Of a stretch of 64,000 nt of DNA, positions 61,591 to 64,000 are shown piece after piece. The notes under the pieces were generated by a model. The model was given only the letters and a program-made list of their open reading frames with translations, ran no database searches and had not been told where the DNA came from. The stretch is from JBBDRJ01 sp963766295 (lineage in GTDB: Bacteria > Actinomycetota > JAICYB01): assembly GCA_963766295.1 (NCBI GenBank), contig CAVXYW010000002.1:682001-746000 (forward strand), given 5' to 3'. Position numbers and translations under genes: made by a program. Position 1 is the stretch's first letter. The number at the start of each line of letters is the position of its first letter.

Positions 61591-62988
61591 CTAGAACCCG
61601 CTCACGAAGGTCTTCTCGGTCTTGTACTGACCCGACCCGCAGTCGGCTTTCAAGAGATGAACCTGTGTTCCGCCGAGATGGTTCTGCGCTGAGTACTTCT
61701 GCGGCGGGTAAACCTTTGTCTCGAACGAGCTGGATTGAGTGCTGGCGAGGAAACTCTGCCGGCTCAGATCCTTACCGGCCTTCTCGAACATCTGATGGAG
61801 AGTCTTGTTGAGTCCCCACAGGATGAGACCGATGTCGTCGGGTTCGGCGCTGCCGTTCACTTCCCGGTACGCCTTCCTGTAGTTCGGATCGATCGAATCG
61901 ATCTTGTCCAGGCCGGGGATCGGCGAGAAGAAGAGTCCCTTATCCATCGCGTTCTGCGAAGTCGAGCATCCCGTCCCGAGGACGGCGTTGAGGCCCATAG
62001 TGATACCGCCGCCGATCCACCACGGACGGTAGTTACCGGGCAGCTGAGCCGTGAGCAGCACGTAGTGCGTCGGCGCAACCAGGATGTGGACGATCTGGGC
62101 CCCCGCGCCGGACAGCTGCTGAGCCGCGCTGTTGTAGTCGGTCTGACTCGGGTTCTTCGGAAGCGTTCGATCGAGGACGAGAGTCTTGCCGCGCTTCTTC
62201 GCTGCGCTGACGAATGCGTCGTGCGCGTCGTCGAAGTTCGGCGTATCAGTCCTGATCATCGCGACCTTGCCGGAGTTTGGGCTGAGTCGCGAGTCTTTCG
62301 TGATCATCTGCCACAGCAGTTCTGCTTGCTGCGCGTAGGTCATTGAGAGCGCGAAATAGTTGGGAAGGTTGTCGACGCCGATCTGGGTCACTCCGGGCGA
62401 TAGATAGGGAATCTGCTTGGACGCTGCGTACTGTGCGCAGGCTTGGATCTGGTCGGTGCCGCCGCCGCCGACGAGTAGGAACGACTTCTGCTGCTCGGCC
62501 ATCTTGCGACACCGGTCGCGCGCGGTTACGGGGCTGTACTGATCGTCCTCGAACAGGACCTTTACTCCGCGCCCGTGGACCTTCGGAGCGCCGCTCCACT
62601 TCCAATAGACCTCACGTCCAAGAGCGAAGGCCTGGGCCGGGAACGGCGCCGCCCCGGTCACGGGGGCGTGGATACCGATCGTTATCGAATCGCCAGTTAC
62701 GCCGGTACGGTCTTGAGGGCCTGAGGCAACGGGCGCGGCTGCCGGACCTCCACCCGCTGCCGGAGCGCCGGAATTCGTGTCCGTCGGATCCGAAGCGGTA
62801 TCGGTGCTGCCCGTATCGGTGCTCGTGTCACCGGTGGTCGTCGTGCCGTCTGTCGAAACGGTTCCTTGAGTTCCGGACGGCGCAGTGTCGGCCAGCTGTT
62901 CGTGCACGCCCGGCTTTTGTCCGCAAGCGATCGAAACGAGCGCCAGAACGGCGACTAACGAGACCACTCGCGCACGATGTCTAGTCAA
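61591..62988 (-). CDS. Liv-type ABC substrate-binding lipoprotein
   Basis: A 465-residue type 1 binding protein. TTG 62988 follows ACGGAGGATC and gives a signal peptide with lipobox VSIAC (about residue 22), then a Thr/Ser/Asp/Gly-rich linker (about residues 35-85) and the binding fold from GVTGDSITIGIHAPVTGAAP. Cysteines within the fold may form disulfides. Ligand unknown. It precedes livH-livM-livG-livF. Confidence 0.9.
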   Translation of the reverse strand: MTRHRARVVSLVAVLALVSIACGQKPGVHEQLADTAPSGTQGTVSTDGTTTTGDTSTDTGSTDTASDPTDTNSGAPAAGGGPAAAPVASGPQDRTGVTGDSITIGIHAPVTGAAPFPAQAFALGREVYWKWSGAPKVHGRGVKVLFEDDQYSPVTARDRCRKMAEQQKSFLLVGGGGTDQIQACAQYAASKQIPYLSPGVTQIGVDNLPNYFALSMTYAQQAELLWQMITKDSRLSPNSGKVAMIRTDTPNFDDAHDAFVSAAKKRGKTLVLDRTLPKNPSQTDYNSAAQQLSGAGAQIVHILVAPTHYVLLTAQLPGNYRPWWIGGGITMGLNAVLGTGCSTSQNAMDKGLFFSPIPGLDKIDSIDPNYRKAYREVNGSAEPDDIGLILWGLNKTLHQMFEKAGKDLSRQSFLASTQSSSFETKVYPPQKYSAQNHLGGTQVHLLKADCGSGQYKTEKTFVSGF

Positions 62989-62999
62989 GGGATCCTCCG

Positions 63000-64000
63000 T
63001 TAAGCGTCTCGACGACGTTCCATCAAGCGGCCTACAGGGCCGCGCCTGGTTCTGTGGTTTGCAAACGTTACCGGCTCCGCCACGCCGCGACTCATCGCCG
63101 CGAGCACCGCAAGTCCGATCGGCAAAGCGAGGTACACCCACCACGGAGTTCCGCTCTTGGCTTTGGCCGGTGTCGAATCGGTGTCCGGTTCGGCCACTGT
63201 GAAGGGCGGCGGCGCTTCAGCCGGAGGAGTGTCACCTCCGAACGATGTTTGCGCAGCGGGCTGGGTCGTTCCGAAAGCATCGGGAGCCGCCGGAATAGCC
63301 AGCGGTGGGGGAGCGTCGTAGTTGACCTTGACGACCATTCCGTTGTTGGCCGGTGGACGGATCGCGACCTCGAACGTGTTGGGTGCGTCCTGTGCGGGCC
63401 GCACGACGATACCGTTGTTCTCTTTTCCGGCCGCCCAGGCCCGGGCCATCGGCATGAGGTCGACGCGGTACTTGAAGAGTGTTGTGATGCGCGGAACACC
63501 TTCACTGGTCGTTTCCTGCAGCGGCTGCTCGCTGACTTTCACGGGACGCGCCTGCACCGAGCAATCATGCGTCGGTTGTGTATCCCACGGGGCTCCGTCC
63601 TCTCCGGCCGATCCTTCGGTCGCCAAACAGAACTGGAGGCCGGGGTTGTCCGGAGTGAACAGGAAAGTGCCGACGTCCAGCATGTTGTCGACACTGAACT
63701 CGAGCGACAAAGAGTTGATCTTGGATCCGAAAGGTACGGAGAAGATCGGCACGCCTATGAGTCCGAGAGCGTCGTCGCTGCCGAGAAGGCGCGCAGCGTA
63801 GACGTAGTTGTCGGCGCGGATGTATCCGGGCGTGCCTCCCACCAGCGCACCGGGGTCGAGACACACGTCCGGTACCCCGAGTGAGCAAAGGACGGGAAAC
63901 AGCGCCGAGCCCGCCGTGATGAGTGGATCCTGCGTCTTGGTGAAGTAGCCGGTAGGTGTGGGGCGGATCGATTCTTGGGCCCCCGACGCGCTGGGACTCC
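63000..64000 (-). CDS. Secreted, C-terminally anchored surface protein (N-terminus beyond window edge)
   Basis: The reverse frame is open from the right edge to TAA at 63000. Within the window it reads GAQESIRPTPTGYFTKTQDP near the N-terminal side, suggesting that the signal peptide ends just outside. It then gives a beta-rich domain with YVYAARLLGSDDALGLIGVP, a Pro/Ala-rich linker (PPAEAPPPFTVAEPD) and a C-terminal membrane helix (WWVYLALPIGLAVLAAM) followed by Arg-rich residues. No named domain is recognised. It directly precedes the binding-protein gene by 11 bp, paralleling the surface protein at 25925-27376. Confidence 0.75.
   Translation of the reverse strand, partial: SPSASGAQESIRPTPTGYFTKTQDPLITAGSALFPVLCSLGVPDVCLDPGALVGGTPGYIRADNYVYAARLLGSDDALGLIGVPIFSVPFGSKINSLSLEFSVDNMLDVGTFLFTPDNPGLQFCLATEGSAGEDGAPWDTQPTHDCSVQARPVKVSEQPLQETTSEGVPRITTLFKYRVDLMPMARAWAAGKENNGIVVRPAQDAPNTFEVAIRPPANNGMVVKVNYDAPPPLAIPAAPDAFGTTQPAAQTSFGGDTPPAEAPPPFTVAEPDTDSTPAKAKSGTPWWVYLALPIGLAVLAAMSRGVAEPVTFANHRTRRGPVGRLMERRRDA

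Overview
The window is GC-rich chromosomal DNA from a member of the Actinomycetota, probably a deep or uncultivated lineage. The main clue is gene order: xerC, a WhiG/FliA-type sigma gene, rpsB-tsf-pyrH-frr-cdsA-dxr-rseP-ispG-proS, then rimP-nusA-ylxR-infB-ylxP-rbfA-nrnA-truB-ribF, rpsO-pnp-M16 peptidase-dapB. RpsB carries an acidic Glu/Ala/Pro tail, start codons are often GTG or TTG, and there are many 1-14 bp gene overlaps. A finer taxonomic call is not possible from this sequence alone.

Layout. 1-3008: most of an Lhr-type helicase, cut by the window edge. 3065-14017: core translation, isoprenoid and envelope genes. 14014-17076: a GNAT enzyme, tRNA-Thr(GGT), a lipoprotein, a decayed serine-hydrolase remnant and an intact serine hydrolase. 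17080-22017: a lipid or sterol side-chain oxidation cluster (P450, TetR, SDR, MaoC hydratase, SCP2-type thiolase). 22032-25885: a secreted anchor-L protein, an acyl-CoA desaturase with its likely TetR repressor and palindromic operator, and an AI-2E family permease. 25925-32662: a surface protein, a binding protein and one 1226-residue polypeptide that joins LivH, LivM, LivF and LivG. 32659-36776: a methyltransferase, then gnd-zwf-pgl (oxidative pentose phosphate pathway) and a VOC protein. 37265-44952: the nusA-infB operon with promoter and leader terminator. 44951-51135: an accessory island between ribF and rpsO. 51181-57544: SRPBCC protein, rpsO, pnp with a structured leader, M16 peptidase, dapB and two small enzymes. 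57345-64000 (minus): a second, conventional five-gene Liv transporter preceded by another surface protein.

The most unusual region is the 44951-51135 island. Its genes all lie on the minus strand, opposite to ribF, rpsO and pnp; it looks richer in A+T; and its genes are separated by short imperfect inverted repeats ending in RYYYAAC/GTTRRRY-like heptamers. Two of these repeats (48643-48729 and 49482-49568) are both exactly 87 bp, align without gaps at about 70 percent identity by hand count, and fold on themselves like integron attC sites. I interpret the island as an integron-type gene cassette array without a visible integrase.

Several essential genes carry single-base frame breaks: rpsB once, nusA twice, nrnA three times, truB three times. 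Most fall between 38.6 and 43.8 kb. Local sequencing or assembly errors are the likeliest explanation, and those genes are annotated across the breaks.
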